Notes: generated by a model not told the origin, from the sequence alone. Numbered from the stretch's first letter, positions 33,800 through 45,629 are shown. The stretch: DNA of 64,000 nucleotides from Carettochelys insculpta (GCF_033958435.1 NC_134167.1:5228001-5292000); one strand, 5' to 3'. Made by a program: numbers and translations.

Positions 33800-34794
33800 A
33801 CCATCTTCCTTTTGTAAACTGGGGAATAACTTCCCTTCATTTCACTGTTCAGAATGCAAGCTCTTTAGAGGATAAATGGATAAGTTCCTATGAGTATTCA
33901 CAGAAGCTAGCACTGTGGGACCCATGGTTCAGCTGTCTAGATGCTATTGTAATATAAAACGAAACAACTACAACTTTTAGGATCTGGTGCATGTTTTAGG
34001 AATTGATTCAGTTTTGGGTGGAAGGTTTAGTAGGTCTGTTCTTACTTTTGCTTCGAAATCATCTGCCTCTGATTCTAATGGGAATACATGGGACATAATT
34101 CTCTCCTTGCACTGGGATAATGCAAGAATAACCCCACAGAAGTCAGTGGGGTTAGACTGATGTAACCCAGGGAGGAGAGGAGAAGCAGACCCATTATCTT
34201 GGCTGCAGTGCATCAGCTGCAAAGGCAGCTGAGGTTAACTCAGCTGGAAGCCAGCCAACAAAAGAAGAAAATGTCTTATCTACAGTTTAGAAAAAAAATG
34301 GAGATATACACTAGGCAAGGCAAATTTATAAACAGGCGCTTATCAGAAAGCAATGCAGATAATAAACAGCTCTTCAGATCTAGGTCCCCAGCTAACAGAG
34401 GACAGAAGAGAGAATGGAATTCCTCAGGAAATGGAAAGAACTGATAAGAATCCACAGCAACAGAACAAATATCATTTAAAATTAAAAAATAAATGTCTTC
34501 TGTCTTTGTATGAGAAAATTACCAACAGCTGCTGAAGAGATTCATTGGGCCCCACCTAGCCATAAAAAAACTGCTGGTCCCTCAGGGAAAACTTTAACAT
34601 AAAGGTCCTCAGTGGAAATGCTTCTCCTGGAATTCTTTTGCCATGGGCAAGGTATGGGTTGTGGCCCAAGCCAACCCTCTGGTCTGTCCTGGCTGGCATG
34701 GCCTCTCATGGCTTGATGGCTGTGAGGATCATGACAGCTCTGGAACCTTCACCTCCATATCAGATGAGGACAATGCTAAATAAAGGAGGATGGT
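33800..34794. other. No gene recognised
   Basis: Unique DNA. 34100-34160 holds a decayed fold-back phrase (accccacagaagtcagtggggtta in part). Open frames at 33977-34222 and 34199-34444 have no domain. Confidence 0.35.
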
Positions 34795-34900
34795 CCTGCA
34801 GTTAAGGCTGGGACTCAGGCACACAGTTGTCACTTCATGCCTCTGCCACTGACTTTCTGTGGGACCTTGGGCAAATCATGTTGGGTGAAATTTTCAAGTG
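34795..34900 (+). repeat. MIR-type SINE fragment
   Basis: 'tgcagttaaggctgggact', 'cctctgccactgactttctg' and 'gggaccttgggcaaatca' are the diagnostic MIR order. The following 34900-34970 joins a different old repeat ('attttcaagtgacc'). Confidence 0.65.
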
Positions 34901-35079
34901 ACCTAGCAGCCTACAACCCTCTGAAAAGACGTGGGCTTTTAAGGCATTTGGATGCTTTTGAACATTTGATTCTGAATATCCCTGTGCCCCACCTATGAAA
35001 TGGGGCTAAGTATGTGTCATTTTCCCCATTGTTGTCAGTCTTATCTGTTTATCATAAACTCTTCAAGACAGGGTCAGGG

Positions 35080-36200
35080 TGTGAGGGGAACTGTGGCTGG
35101 GATAGCCCTGCAGCCTGGTAATGCTGTGTTCCTGCCACTGAATATAAGGGCCAGCTGTAAGCAGCAGCATCAACGTGGGAACTAGTGATGCAGGGGGTAC
35201 TGTAGCACTCCCAAGTTCTGCTCCCAGCCTTGGCCCTGTCCCTGTCAAGTCAGAGCCTCCTGATCCCACGTTCACCCCCTGGGCTTTGCTCACACAGTCC
35301 CTCGCCCTGGGCTTCAACTGACCACCGTCCCTGCTCCTGACGGGTGTGTCGGCTGTGGGACCCCGCCTGCAGGCTCAGCTCCTCCTAGCTCTGTGCCTAG
35401 GGCTCTGCAGGTGGGGTCCAGTCCTGACTCTTAGCTGCTGCTGGTTCCACTTGGCTGGGACTCTGATCCTGGCGCCGCACACTGATGTGGCAGCTCCTGG
35501 CTCTGCTGCACCCAGCCCCTGCTCACAGCCCCTTGCTCAGGGTTCTGGCTGCCACCTGCCCTCACCCCAGTATCTTTCAGGTCCTTTTGGCCCCATGCCT
35601 GGGGCTTCACATGTGTGGTCCCAGCTGCCACTGGCAGCCCACCCCGTCTCCAAGTCCAGGGCTCTGGTCCTGGACCCAGGTCCCAGCCTCGGCCCCATTA
35701 CCCATCTGCTTGCACCCCTGAGCCACGGCTCGTCTCCTGGCTCCAGCTCTGGGGGATGGGGGGAATGTCAAATGGACAACAGTAATGGCAGGGGGTGAGG
35801 CAAAAAGATTTTGGGGAGGGAGCTTGGCTTTCATCAGCACACCCATTGCAAAAACGCTCCCGCAACACTGAGCAGCAGCACAAGGTACGGTGGCCCTGAA
35901 GCTTCCCTGGGCTGCGCTGATTAGGGGAAAGGGGTAGTAGGTGGATGCACGAACTCCCAGCAGCTCCCAAATAGGGAAGATTCAGTCTGTCTGTGCCCTG
36001 CTCCTGGCCTACGTCCAGGCAGGGCTGCCACTTGCTAGTCGGCGGAAGTGGGACTTGTGTGGCACATGCGCCTTGTGACCCTCTCTCTATAAAGGCAGGT
36101 GTGGAGGCATTACCATTGCACCCTGGTCATTTAGACATGCTGAACACCCACAAGCTCCACTGATGTCAATGGGCAGTTCAGATGCTCAGCACCCACTAGT
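35080..36200. repeat. GC-rich block, probably old repeats
   Basis: The plus strand is rich in C, T and 'ggctctg', 'cagctcct', 'tggccc' words that recur irregularly. Open frames on both strands (such as 35346-35798) follow this composition. 36130-36190 contains the fold-back-like 'atgctgaacacccac' and 'cagatgctcagcaccca' of a known turtle repeat. No gene supported. Confidence 0.35.
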
Positions 36201-38550
36201 GGACGTGCGAGTGGCAAAACCCCTATCTAGTTCTTGATTCTCCTCGGGCTTTAAATTTTATCCTGAGCTCAAAACCCCATCATGGTTTAATAATGTCTGC
36301 ACACTTTTAGCTAGACATGGGCTTAGCTTTGAAGGGAAACCTGAGTAAAATGTGCCATGAATCTGGGCTGATTTCCAGAACGGTTTTGGGTGCCAAATGA
36401 TTTTGGCTGAAGTACACCTCGAGTCAGACTGGGCTGAAACCTGAAACAGTGAGTAAAACTTAGCAGGGTTCTTTGATCTTTAATAGACAGCACAGCTACA
36501 AATGCATCTTCATAAAATTTAAATGGGTTACCATTGGGGGAAACAAATATAAATGTACGTTAATTAGAAGACAAATGGTCCACAATTAGCCCAACGCATG
36601 TTTGTTTTGCAAAGTTTAGATCTCCCAGGGGTATGTAAGTAAACCCGGAGATAAATCACAGACACAAATCTAGAATTTTAAGCCTCCCAAATATAATGGA
36701 CTCCAGATCTGAGGATCTGATTCTACCTAAGTTCCTAGGCTGGGCCCCTCACCTTGGTATCTGGGAGCTGGCCTCTTATAGAAGGTATGGGGCGCCTGTG
36801 AAATGCTGAGTTCAGTTTCCAAATCATCCTGTTGCTTGTAGTTTCTGGAGAACCCAAGTGCCTATTTTATGCCTGATCCCATAAGATATTTTGGAATTCA
36901 AGCGCTCAGCAGAATTCAGAGAAGGGTTAGACATGCATCTGGATAATGAGAATATCCCCAGTCAAACTAGAGAGGATAATACATGTGTATGTACATGGGG
37001 GACAAGGGAGGACACCAAATAAACTCCCATGTTTTTTTGATAACCCTGCTTGCAATATCGATAGGTGCTTAGTTCAGAGCCCAACAGACGTGGAGAGATT
37101 GCCTCAGACGTTAACAACAGAGGGCTGCTGCCCAGTGAGACAATTTTGTTGTACCTCTTCTCACCTGCCTATGTATTTACAGTCATCCCAAGTTTACATT
37201 CCTTTTATGGACCATCTCGTTAAGAAAGTGCTTCACATAAAAGTAATTGTGCCACTGCAAAAAACCCCTGAATTTTTAAAAGGAATAAAACCAACAACAG
37301 CCCCAACATCAAAACAATCACTTCACCTGCTGCAAGGAGCCATATAAATAATGGTCTGTGGGGAGACCCCCAAAATGATCTCCTCCTTCTCTTCCTTGTT
37401 TGCTTCTGTCTGGAAAGTGTTCCAAAGGCAGCCCTTCCCCCAGTGCTGGAGGAAGAAATGGCTTTCCCTTGCAAAGTGGTTTTACCACCATTGCACACGA
37501 TGCATTGACACATATCCTGATCCCTCACACTCCCCCATGACACCCCTATTTCAGATTGTCTGCACTGTAGCACTTCATAGCATGCAAAGGAGAGAGAACC
37601 CAGTTCCCTGCTGTGCCACCATCCAGATACGTCTAGTACTCATGCCACCCCAAACAGGAAAACCACAGGTCCCCAGTGACTGCATCAGAGACTCTTACAG
37701 AGCTGTCCACCTCCGCTACCTCTTTCCCTCATTTCTACCCACTACCCCTTGCATTTGTTATTGTCTCCCTACCCCTATACACAGGCTTCGAAGCAAAGGC
37801 TTTTGTTCCCCTCACATAGATGTAAGGGAAAAATAAATGAAGACCACAGAAGATGAGGGAGAGGGATTTTGGGAGGGTGGGTGAGACTAAAGGCCCCTTG
37901 CTGGCTTGATTGGTTTCTAAGAATGAGTCCTGAGTCCCTTTTTTCCTCAAGTCTCTTTCATGGACAGTGACGGATTGACCTTCTCCACAGCTTGTTCTCT
38001 TTTCATGAGGAGGCATGAGGCGCATCCATCATAAGCATTAGTTTGTATTAGAGGGATAGCCACTTCATTTCAGTGGCAGGGGCAAGGATGGCAAAAAGTA
38101 GGGGAATAGGCTGGGGACACTGCTTTCACTTGGTTCCTTGGGGAGTGAGAAACGGAGAAAGGGTCAGAGCCAGTGAGACAAATTCTCCTTGTTCACTTTG
38201 CACCATTCCAGAGAAAGAAGGGTGGGTTGCTTTCTTTCATCAGTGCTTGGGTAAACACCATCCATCGCTGTGTCTGGTTAGTGGTAGGGAGGGGCACACT
38301 TTTCCCAGGCAGGGAGAATTGCTCTGTCTCTTTCACAAATGGAGCAGCTGAAAAAGAAACAGAGTCATGGATCAAACAAGCTTTCTTTTACAGGGAAACA
38401 GAGAGATCATAGACTCTGTGTCAAGACTCTTGAGACTTATCCCTACTACCAGCTACAGTCACTACCAACCAACCTACTTCTAAAGCTAATCTTGACACCA
38501 CATCTACTGCTAGCTGTATCAGGTAACTAGTAATATTTGTACCACAGTTT
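36201..38550. other. Unique DNA, no gene recognised
   Basis: Open frames at 36946-37347 (133 codons) and 37351-37836 (161 codons) show no domain, signal peptide or homolog that I recognise, and their neighbours give no exon structure. Confidence 0.4.
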
Positions 38551-38760
38551 TGCCTAGAAGCAACAGACTCTTCAGTGTTGTACCTGTGCACAACAATGCA
38601 CAGTCCTGGCTCTGAAGAACTTGCAGGCTGAATGGATCAGAGAATGGATGCAACACTACCCCGACTTTGCAGAGAGAACTGAAGCATGAAGTAATTTATT
38701 CAAGGTCCCACATCAGACTGTAGAAGTTGAACCTCATGTCCAGAGGAGAAAGGCAGAACC
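38551..38760 (-). repeat. MIR-like ancient SINE fragment
   Basis: 'aagaacttgcaggctgaatg', then 'actgaagcatgaagtaattt' and 'caaggtcccacatcag' resemble the minus strand of the tail and core of MIR-like repeats. Strongly diverged. Confidence 0.4.
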
Positions 38761-38842
38761 TCAACCACAAGCTCTGCTTATTTCTACACAGCTTTGGGCC
38801 CAACTACAAAGGTACACCTGACCCCACTCCTGAATCCAAATA

Positions 38843-39190
38843 CAGTAAAGTCTCTCATATCCAGCATCCCTGGGAATGGGAGGCTGCTGGATATTCAAAT
38901 ATTCTGGATAACCCAGAACTGTACCTAGCAGTGCATGACACTTAAAAAAACCCAAACAAACAAAAAACAAGATTCGCTGTTAAGAAACAAATAAAAATGT
39001 ATGCAGAGTACTTTATTTACCAACAATAGTATAGTACATTGTAAAGTCATACTGTTATTGTTCTGTATTTATTTGTATATACGTTCAATATACTGTATTT
39101 ATGGAAAACGTAATTAAAATGTATTTGTTTAAAGTACTGGTTATTTGAGTGTTCCAGATGATAGCATGCAGATTGAGAGAGAGTTTACTG
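38843..39190. mobile_element. Tigger/pogo-like miniature element with TA duplication
   Basis: The left end CAGTAAAGTCTCTC at 38843 and the right end, whose reverse complement is CAGTAAACTCTCTC, form terminal inverted repeats with one mismatch over 14 bp. TA flanks both sides (38841-38842 and 39191-39192), the target duplication of Tc1/mariner-Tigger transposons. 348 bp and non-coding. The interior is AT-rich, and subterminal words 'ctggatattcaaatattctg' are part of the family. Confidence 0.8.
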
Positions 39191-39284
39191 TAACAACTAA
39201 CCCACCTCTGATTGAAAGTGTACTCCCTAACCCATGTCTCTGCTACCTTAATTTTACTACTGTTATCTTTATCCTAACAAATAA

Positions 39285-39770
39285 CAAGCAGCCGTGTGGC
39301 ACCTTAGAGACTACCAAATTTATTAGGTCATGAGCTTTTGTAGGTAAATCCCACTTCATCACATGGATTTGGAGTGGAAAAACTGAATCTGGGCCTGTAC
39401 AGAAGGGAGGGGGGAGGGAGAAGGGGGAGAAAGGAAGTTACCCTTTCACTAACAGAACGAGTCAGTGAAGCAAATTAAGCTGAATGTGTCTCATTCCTGA
39501 AAATATCAAAGGTGGGGAAGCTGCCAAGGTGTTAAATCTGTAAATGAATTCCAATTCAGAGGCCTCCCTCTGTGATCTTGTGGTAAAATTCTGTGGAAGA
39601 ACGGCAACTTTTAAATCTGTTACTGAATGCCCAAGGAGGTTAGAGGGATCACTTATAGATTTGTGAATGTAACTAATCCTGATGTTGGATTTCTGTCCAT
39701 TTAGCATGGAGACTTTCTGGTTTGTCCAATACACATGGCAGAGGGGCAGTGCTAAGAGTGACCTTTCACT
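39285..39770 (-). pseudogene. Penelope-like element, GIY-YIG endonuclease relic
   Basis: The minus frame at 39734-39462 reads MLNGQKSNIRISYIHKS, LLGHSVTDLKVAVLPQNFTT and SQREASELEFIYRFNTLAA. This is the C-terminal GIY-YIG-type endonuclease region of Penelope-like retroelements, beginning after the YIG motif. Downstream on the minus strand is the usual tail, seen in plus text as 'ggtcatgagcttttgtag' and 'aagcagccgtgtggcacctt'. The reverse transcriptase part is missing, so the copy is truncated. Confidence 0.65.
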
Positions 39771-39819
39771 TGCATTCTTAACCCTTACTTGCTTCCCAAG
39801 AGGTGTGTAATGCTAAGGA

Positions 39820-39895
39820 CCTGGGTTGCCAGCAGGGACAATCGAACCTGGGGTCCTTACAGCCTAAAGCCAGTAGCCACTATTGCACCAGATGA
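39820..39895 (-). repeat. Possible tRNA-derived SINE head
   Basis: On the minus strand, tggtgcaatagtgg (39890-39877) resembles a polymerase III A box and ggttcgatt (39848-39840) a B box, about 30 nt apart. No cloverleaf survives, so it is not a tRNA gene. Family unknown. Confidence 0.35.
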
Positions 39896-40512
39896 AAACC
39901 AAGACCCCCTTAGCTAAGGTTAGAGAGCAAACATCCCTCTCCCAACTCAATGGGTCCAGTGCCTCTAGGTTACACACTGATTACCACTCTAACCCACCCA
40001 TTTTCCTACAACTTTACTCCATCTCCTACCACTAACCTTGGCTTTAAAAGCAACATCAAAATGCCTAAGTACTAAGCAGTGTGACGTGTTTTTCCAAGTG
40101 GCAAAGCCAAGCCTCTGGCACCAAATGTGTAATCAACTGCCTCATTGTCTGCCTGTGTTCTGTAGGGAGAGATATGAAAGGGATTGTTCTTCCTGGAGGG
40201 TTTATTCCGTCTCCAGAGGGAAGCAGTGCTTTCTGGTTGGGTTATTCATTTCTGTGCCGCACCCTCCGAGCACAGCGTGAAAGCTGCAGATTCTGAAGCA
40301 ATCAGTCACAGCAGTAATTTCCAACTCCGATTTTGCTGCTGTCCTTCCAAATGCGGCAGTCTCACTCAGGGGGAAATTCATGCCTTTGCAAAATGCAAAT
40401 GTGTTGTGGTCATAAAGTTCCTGGTCCTCCTTAATGTCCAGAGAGGACCAGGATGTATTGCAGCAGCAAGGGGGAGTAGAATCAGGATAGGAACTTCCTG
40501 ATTCTGGAGGGG

Positions 40513-40555
40513 TTTTTTTTTTTGTTTGTTTTTTTGTTTTTATTTTTTTGTTTAT
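40513..40555. repeat. T-rich simple repeat
   Basis: Runs of T broken by single G or A over about 43 bp. It could be the remnant of a poly(A) tail on the minus strand, but no retrocopy is recognised beside it. Confidence 0.7.
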
Positions 40556-40666
40556 AGCTCAAAACCAGCTCTTTGTGCTTACGTCCTCACACTTCAGAGA
40601 GCACCAAGCTTACGCAAAACTTAAATCTCCTGAAAAATATGGACAAACGGTGCCAAGGCCTTGCAG

Positions 40667-40846
40667 CAATGTTCCCACTAATCTTTTCCATCCATGTGTG
40701 GAATATTTTTTCTGTGCACTGGGGCATGTGAAGATGTGCACCACCTATAGAAGCAAAACCTAGCTGTGGGCACTCTGCTAATAGCTGGATGGCATTTCAA
40801 TCTCCCCTGAGCAGCCATACAAGTGCCTAGCTTACTAGGAACACTG
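40667..40846 (-). mobile_element. Non-autonomous hAT element, copy 6
   Basis: It starts with caatgttcccactaatcttt and ends with 'ctaggaacactg'. Internal 'gtgcaccacctatagaag' and 'actctgctaatagctgg' match the family. The flanks do not show a clear 8-bp duplication. Confidence 0.75.
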
Positions 40847-40979
40847 CTCTGATATGCGGTACAATTCACCCCTAGGTATGCTGGTTCATCCAGCAGGTCA
40901 ATGCAATAGTATGTCCATTTTTAAAATCTGCATTTAAGGCCAGTCTGCCTTCCAAGTGCAATGCGTCCATGTGGGTTGG

Positions 40980-41125
40980 CTGTTTCTCAAACACATAGAC
41001 TTTAAGGTTAGAAAGGACCCTTGTGGCCCTAGTCTGACCTCTCACACAGTGCAAGCCACAGAACCTTATCCCCTCCTGTGACAGTCCCCTAACCTCTGGC
41101 TGAGTTACTGAAGTCCTCAAATCTG
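40980..41125 (-). mobile_element. CR1 LINE 3' fragment
   Basis: 'agactttaaggttagaaagg', 'cttgtggccctagtctgacc' and 'agtgcaagccacagaacctt' are the reverse complement of a CR1 3' subfamily distinct from that at 31241. About 145 bp, 5'-truncated. Confidence 0.65.
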
Positions 41126-41132
41126 GTACAGC

Positions 41133-41258
41133 TATGATCTGAAGAAGTGGGTTTGTTCCACAAAAGCTCATCACCTAATAAATTATTCTATTAGTCTTTA
41201 GAGGGCTACATGACTGTTTTGTTTTGATAGAATACAGACTAACACAACTATCTCTCGG
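41133..41258 (+). mobile_element. Penelope-like 3' tail with hammerhead-like hairpin
   Basis: It reads 'gatctgaagaagtgggtttg', 'ttccacaaaagctcatcacc', 'taataaattattct', 'tagtctttagagggctacat', then 'acagactaacacaactatct'. The hairpin gtggg...ccac lies between ctgaaga and aaagct, the layout discussed in the findings. Non-coding. Confidence 0.7.
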
Positions 41259-41821
41259 TCATGACTCAACGAAGGTATGATCAATTCAGGGTGAATAAGG
41301 GCACTCACCATTCCTTCCTGCTCTCTGCCTTTTGCCTTTCTGGGTAGAGACCCAAATCTCTCTCCCGTCTCACCGGAGTATTTTGAGGCTACATAGTTAT
41401 CTGCCTTCTTGGTGTTATTCCCAACAGACAGGTTGTCCAAGTACACCTGTTAGATAGTTACCAATAGGTATAATTGCTACAGTTATAAATACCAATCAAC
41501 ATTTCCTATGCAAGCCTGCTTTATTTCTAAAGCAAAAGGCATTACAAAGAAAACACATGAGGAACAATGAAAGGACCTACACACATGCTCATAAGATTGC
41601 CAGAATTAACACCAATTTTAACATGATTTCTGGCATGCACAATCCTTCAGACTCTACACTAAGGGCTGAAGTCCTCTGTGGCCCAGGGGTCTTGGTTTAA
41701 ACTGGATTATGGTCTGCTTCCTGGTCCTGCAAGGAGCCAAGTCTATTTACTCAGAAAACCTTTCTTTGTCAGTTCTTCCCTGGAGAACTGAGGCTGAACC
41801 AAGATATTTGTACCTTTTCAG

Positions 41822-42101
41822 TAAGGTGACCATATCTCCCTGTCCCAAATATGGGACTTGGCGCTATGAGGGGCACAGCTCCTCCTGGTTGCACCTAGCT
41901 CTGGTGAGCCTGTGCTCCCCACCACCCCAGCCCCGGGGAAGCGGCGGCTGCGTGTGCTCCCTGCCTGGAGCCCTGGTGAAGTGGTGGCTGCAGGCACTCT
42001 CACCCCCTCCCCTAGCCCCTGAGGGCCTAAATATGGGACAATTCTTCCCTTTTAAAAAACAAGTCAAGACCATCCCCGCCAATACAGGATGACTGATCAC
42101 C
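41822..42101. mobile_element. DNA-transposon relic with short terminal repeats
   Basis: The left text 'aaggtgaccatatctccctg' and the right text 'aggatgactgatcaccta' are partly inverted copies of GGTGACCA. Inside, 'caaatatgggac' and 'aaatatgggacaattctt' recur. This fits a turtle family whose ends start GGTGACCAGA. Its class (hAT-like) is a guess. Confidence 0.45.
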
Positions 42102-42129
42102 TACTTTTCAGGATAGAGACCAGCTGTCT

Positions 42130-42480
42130 AAGCTCCCAGTACAGCATCGCAGGTGTTGGCTACAGGCCTGCCAATGGGTGGAGGGGCAGGGGCAAAGGGA
42201 TCAGTTCCCCCAGGGCTCAGCATTTCAAAGGGGCTGGGAGCACCCTTGGCAATGGCAGTGGCTGGAGCTCCAGGCGCCTTTGAAATTCTACAGCCTCTGC
42301 CTGGCTCTGAGGGAAGGAGGGGGCAGCCCAGCACCACAATTCAAGCAGGCCCTAGGCCCCACCCCTTTTGCCCTTGGCTCTGCCCTTCTGGGTGCACAGA
42401 GCCACGTGCCTTCCTACCTTTTCCCAGGGCCCATGGGGGCTGTTGGCCCCAGTGACTGGTCCGTATTGCTAGGAAGCAGA
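42130..42480. repeat. GC-rich dispersed repeat
   Basis: It contains 'cagcatttcaaagggg', 'gctggagctccaggc' and 'cctttgaaattctacagc' in an order I recognise from a common turtle GC-rich repeat. Open frames on both strands are compositional. Confidence 0.4.
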
Positions 42481-43807
42481 TCACCTCTAGGCCACTTGCT
42501 CAACACTACCTTTTGTTAGCACTAAGTGAAATGAATTACCATCTGACAACTGCTGGTCTCAGTCTAATGACTACATGTCAACACAGCAGAAGACTTTTAT
42601 AATGTTAACCCAAGTCTTTCCAGATGATGATTGCCAACTTAGCAAACAAACAAAGCTCAGTTAACTTTGTCTTTACAACAAAACCAAGCTAGCAGAGAAC
42701 TTTCTCCAACCAGCATGATAAGACATGTTGTGGCTTAACTGGTTTTCAAGGGGTTAAACAGAAGCACTCTAGGAACCCATGACCTTGTCAGAGGCACAAA
42801 ACAGCCTTTCATACACATCTCCTTCCAATTAGGAGTTCTGCCGTCTCTACTGTGATGCTAGATTGCCTGCGGATGAGCTTAATGTGCTCATAAGCAACCG
42901 TGGAGTGTGACCTTTTGGCACCTTGTCAGGAAGAGAGGCAGGAGTGCCCCAGAGGTTCTGAGTCTCTGTGTTGTAACTTCCCGCTGGTATTTATAATACA
43001 TCTCATGTGAAATTTTACACAGGTATCTTTAACTTCCAAAAGTAGCAATATGGACTGAAAAAAAGAAAGAATCTTTCATCCCACTCTTCCCTTTCCAGGG
43101 CTGCTGCCCAGAAGGTACTTGAGCTATCACTGCCGAAGCACATTTCTTCAATTTTTTTCTGCTCCTTTCTTGTCACTGTTTGGGGGGTGCAGCAGCCAGG
43201 GAGTGGGGCAAGCAGGGAGTGATGGAGAGATTGAATTAAGAGTGTGAATGCTGTGTCAGCACTTGCTGGATTCACTTCACTGCAGGAATCTAATAACTGA
43301 GTTATAGTTTTTCATTTGATGAATTCATTTGCTCCTGTTCAGCTTTTTATTTTATTCTATATTTTGGCCTTAACAAGGGGTGCGTCTCTTTAAGATGTTA
43401 CAATCAAATCGGCACCCGCAGGCCTGTGTGAGCAGAACCTCAAGCCCCTGGAAGAGACTCCAGCGATTGCCTTTGCCATGAGGCGTTGCATGGAGGGAGA
43501 GATAGAATGAGGCTTTACAGAAAAAGGGCCCCTGGAATCAGTGGCAGAACTCTCAGTGGCTCAGGTAACTAATGCCCAGAACAGCCTACGACAAGAAAGG
43601 GCAATAAGTAGCCCTAGCAGTGCTGTCAGCTGCCATGGACCCCGGTGTAAGGAGGGCCTGGCTTCCTATCCTGTAAGTGGCGGGGCCAAGAGAAGAAGGA
43701 GAGGGGCCTAGGGCACTCAGCCCTTAGCACCATCTGGACCATGGTGCTGTCCCTGGTTCCCTCAGAGCTGTGCAGAGTGGCAGAGTTGTGCTGCCATAGC
43801 AATTCAA
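42481..43807. other. No gene recognised
   Basis: Mixed DNA. 42600-43000 looks non-repetitive. 43600-43700 has GC-rich words like those at 42130-42480. No gene. Confidence 0.35.
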
Positions 43808-44489
43808 GGCTACGTCTACACGTGAAGCCAACATCGAAATAGGCTATTTCGATGAATAACGTCTACACGTCCTCCAGGGCTGGCAACGTCAATGTTCAAC
43901 TTCGACGTTGCGTGGCACCACATCGAAATAGGCGCTGCGAGGGTACGTCTGCACGCCAAAGTAGCACACATCGAAATAAGGGTGCCAGGCACAGCTGCAG
44001 ACAGGGTCACAGGGAGGACTCAACAGCAAGCCGCTCCCTTAAAGGGCCCCTCCCAGACACAGTTGCACTAAACAACACAAGATACACAGAGCTGACAACT
44101 GGTTGCAGACCCTGTGCATGCAGCATGGATCCCCAGCTGCCGCAGAAGCAGCCAGAAGCCCTGGGCTAAGGGCTGCTGCCCACGGTGACCATAGAGCCCC
44201 ACAGGGGCTGGAGAGAGAGCATCTCTCAACCCCCCAGCTGATGGCCGCCATGGAGGACCCAGCAATTTCGACGTTGCGGGACGCGGATCGTCTACATGGT
44301 CCCTACTTCGACGTTGAACGTCGAAGTAGGGCGCTATTCCGATCCCCTCATGAGGTTAGCGACTTCGACGTCTCGCCGCCTAACGTCGAAGTTAACTTCG
44401 AAATAGCGCCCGACGCGTGTAGCCGCGACGGGCGCTACTTCGAAGTTAGTGCCGCTACTTCGAAGTAGCGTGCACGTGTAGACACAGCT
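43808..44489. mobile_element. CpG-rich palindromic miniature transposon (Harbinger-like)
   Basis: The left end ggctacgtctacacgtg and the right end, reverse complement agctgtgtctacacgtg, form terminal inverted repeats with three or four mismatches, flanked by caa on both sides. The ends are packed with ttcgaa, cgacgtt and similar words and several palindromes: 43832-43854, the exact 14-bp-arm one at 44302-44330 and cgctacttcgaagtagcg at 44453-44470. The interior is GC-rich with only short frames. TIR spelling and 3-bp flanks suit a Harbinger derivative, although hAT is possible. Many intact CpGs suggest a young copy. Confidence 0.75.
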
Positions 44490-44562
44490 CAAATGAGTCT
44501 AGAGCTCCTGGCCCCTTTGAACTGGTAGGCCAAGGGGCAACTTCCCTCTTCCTTCCCCCACC

Positions 44563-44850
44563 ATCGGTGGGCCAGACACTGTTCACTAGGGCTAGTGAAC
44601 TCTGGTGGACCATTGGCTCTTTATTTACCTGCACATCCACACTTACAGCCATTTACAGCTCCCATTGGCTGCAGATCTCTGTTCCTGACCAATGAGAGCT
44701 GCAGGAAGCACTGTCCTGGTCGACGCTGCTTCCTGTAGTCCCATTGACTAGGAATGGCAATCCAAGGCCAGTGGGAACTGTAAGCAGCTGTACCTGCAGA
44801 TGCACAGGTAAATAAAGCACTGGTAGCATGCCATGGACAAACTCTGGTGA
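44563..44850. mobile_element. Fold-back miniature element
   Basis: The left half 'ctttatttacctgcacatcc', 'acagctcccattggctgcag' and 'accaatgagagctgcagg' is mirrored by 'ggccagtgggaactgtaagc' and 'gatgcacaggtaaataaag' in reverse complement. This imperfect palindrome matches a turtle family with the word order treated here. Ends are approximate and no target duplication was identified. Confidence 0.6.
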
Positions 44851-45629
44851 GCTGCATCTGCCTTACTGCGCACCCTGGCTCAGGATTTGAAGTCAGTTCT
44901 GGCTGGTGTGATCACACAAAGGAGTTTGGTAAAGTGTGGGTCTTACCTCTGTCCCTCTGCCCTTGGTAACAGGAAGGAAATGATGCCCACCCACTCCGTG
45001 GCATGGCACTGGGAGGCGAGGGCATAGGTGGTGAGCCACCTAGTGTAGAGACAGGAGGACAAAGTCGCAGGAATCATCCCGCTCTGCAGCGATTCTTGGC
45101 GAGCTGAGCCCTTGCACCCGACTGAGAGTTGCAGTGGCAGTGGCGCTGTGCTGCCCCAAAAGGGAAGGGCTTGAGATAGGCAATGGCAACAGACACTCTC
45201 TGAACAAACCAGCAGTTTCAAGGGGCTGGCCTTGGGCTTGACACCCATATGCCAGCCAGAGCATGAGGGTAGCCCTGGAGAGAGCATACATAGTACTGCT
45301 TCAATGGGTGTTACCCTCTGGCGTAGCACTATGTCTGCCTCACTGGTTAGACCCGTTGTGCACTGGCTCCCAGTGGGACTATGCGACTCTGCACACCTCA
45401 TTGGCTGGCAAGTGACAGCTGAGTCTGTAGGTCATGAACACTTGTCAAGTGCTTTGAGCACCTTGCCATGAATGCGTTATCACAGTGTGGATATTGTTGG
45501 GGGCTTCAATAAACATTCCATGCATAGACCAGCTGCAGAGTTCACTGCCAAGATTTGCTGAGATGCTCTGAGTGGAGAACAGAAACTGGAGTGCGAGCAG
45601 TTTCCTTTTGAGAAGATTGGTCTTGTGGC
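44851..45629. other. No gene recognised
   Basis: The 152-codon minus frame at 45401-44943 contains no recognised domain and no supporting exon signals. No repeat identified. Confidence 0.35.

Noticed and set aside
39820..39895. Functional tRNA gene
   Set aside because: Box-like words are present but no cloverleaf or acceptor stem can be drawn.
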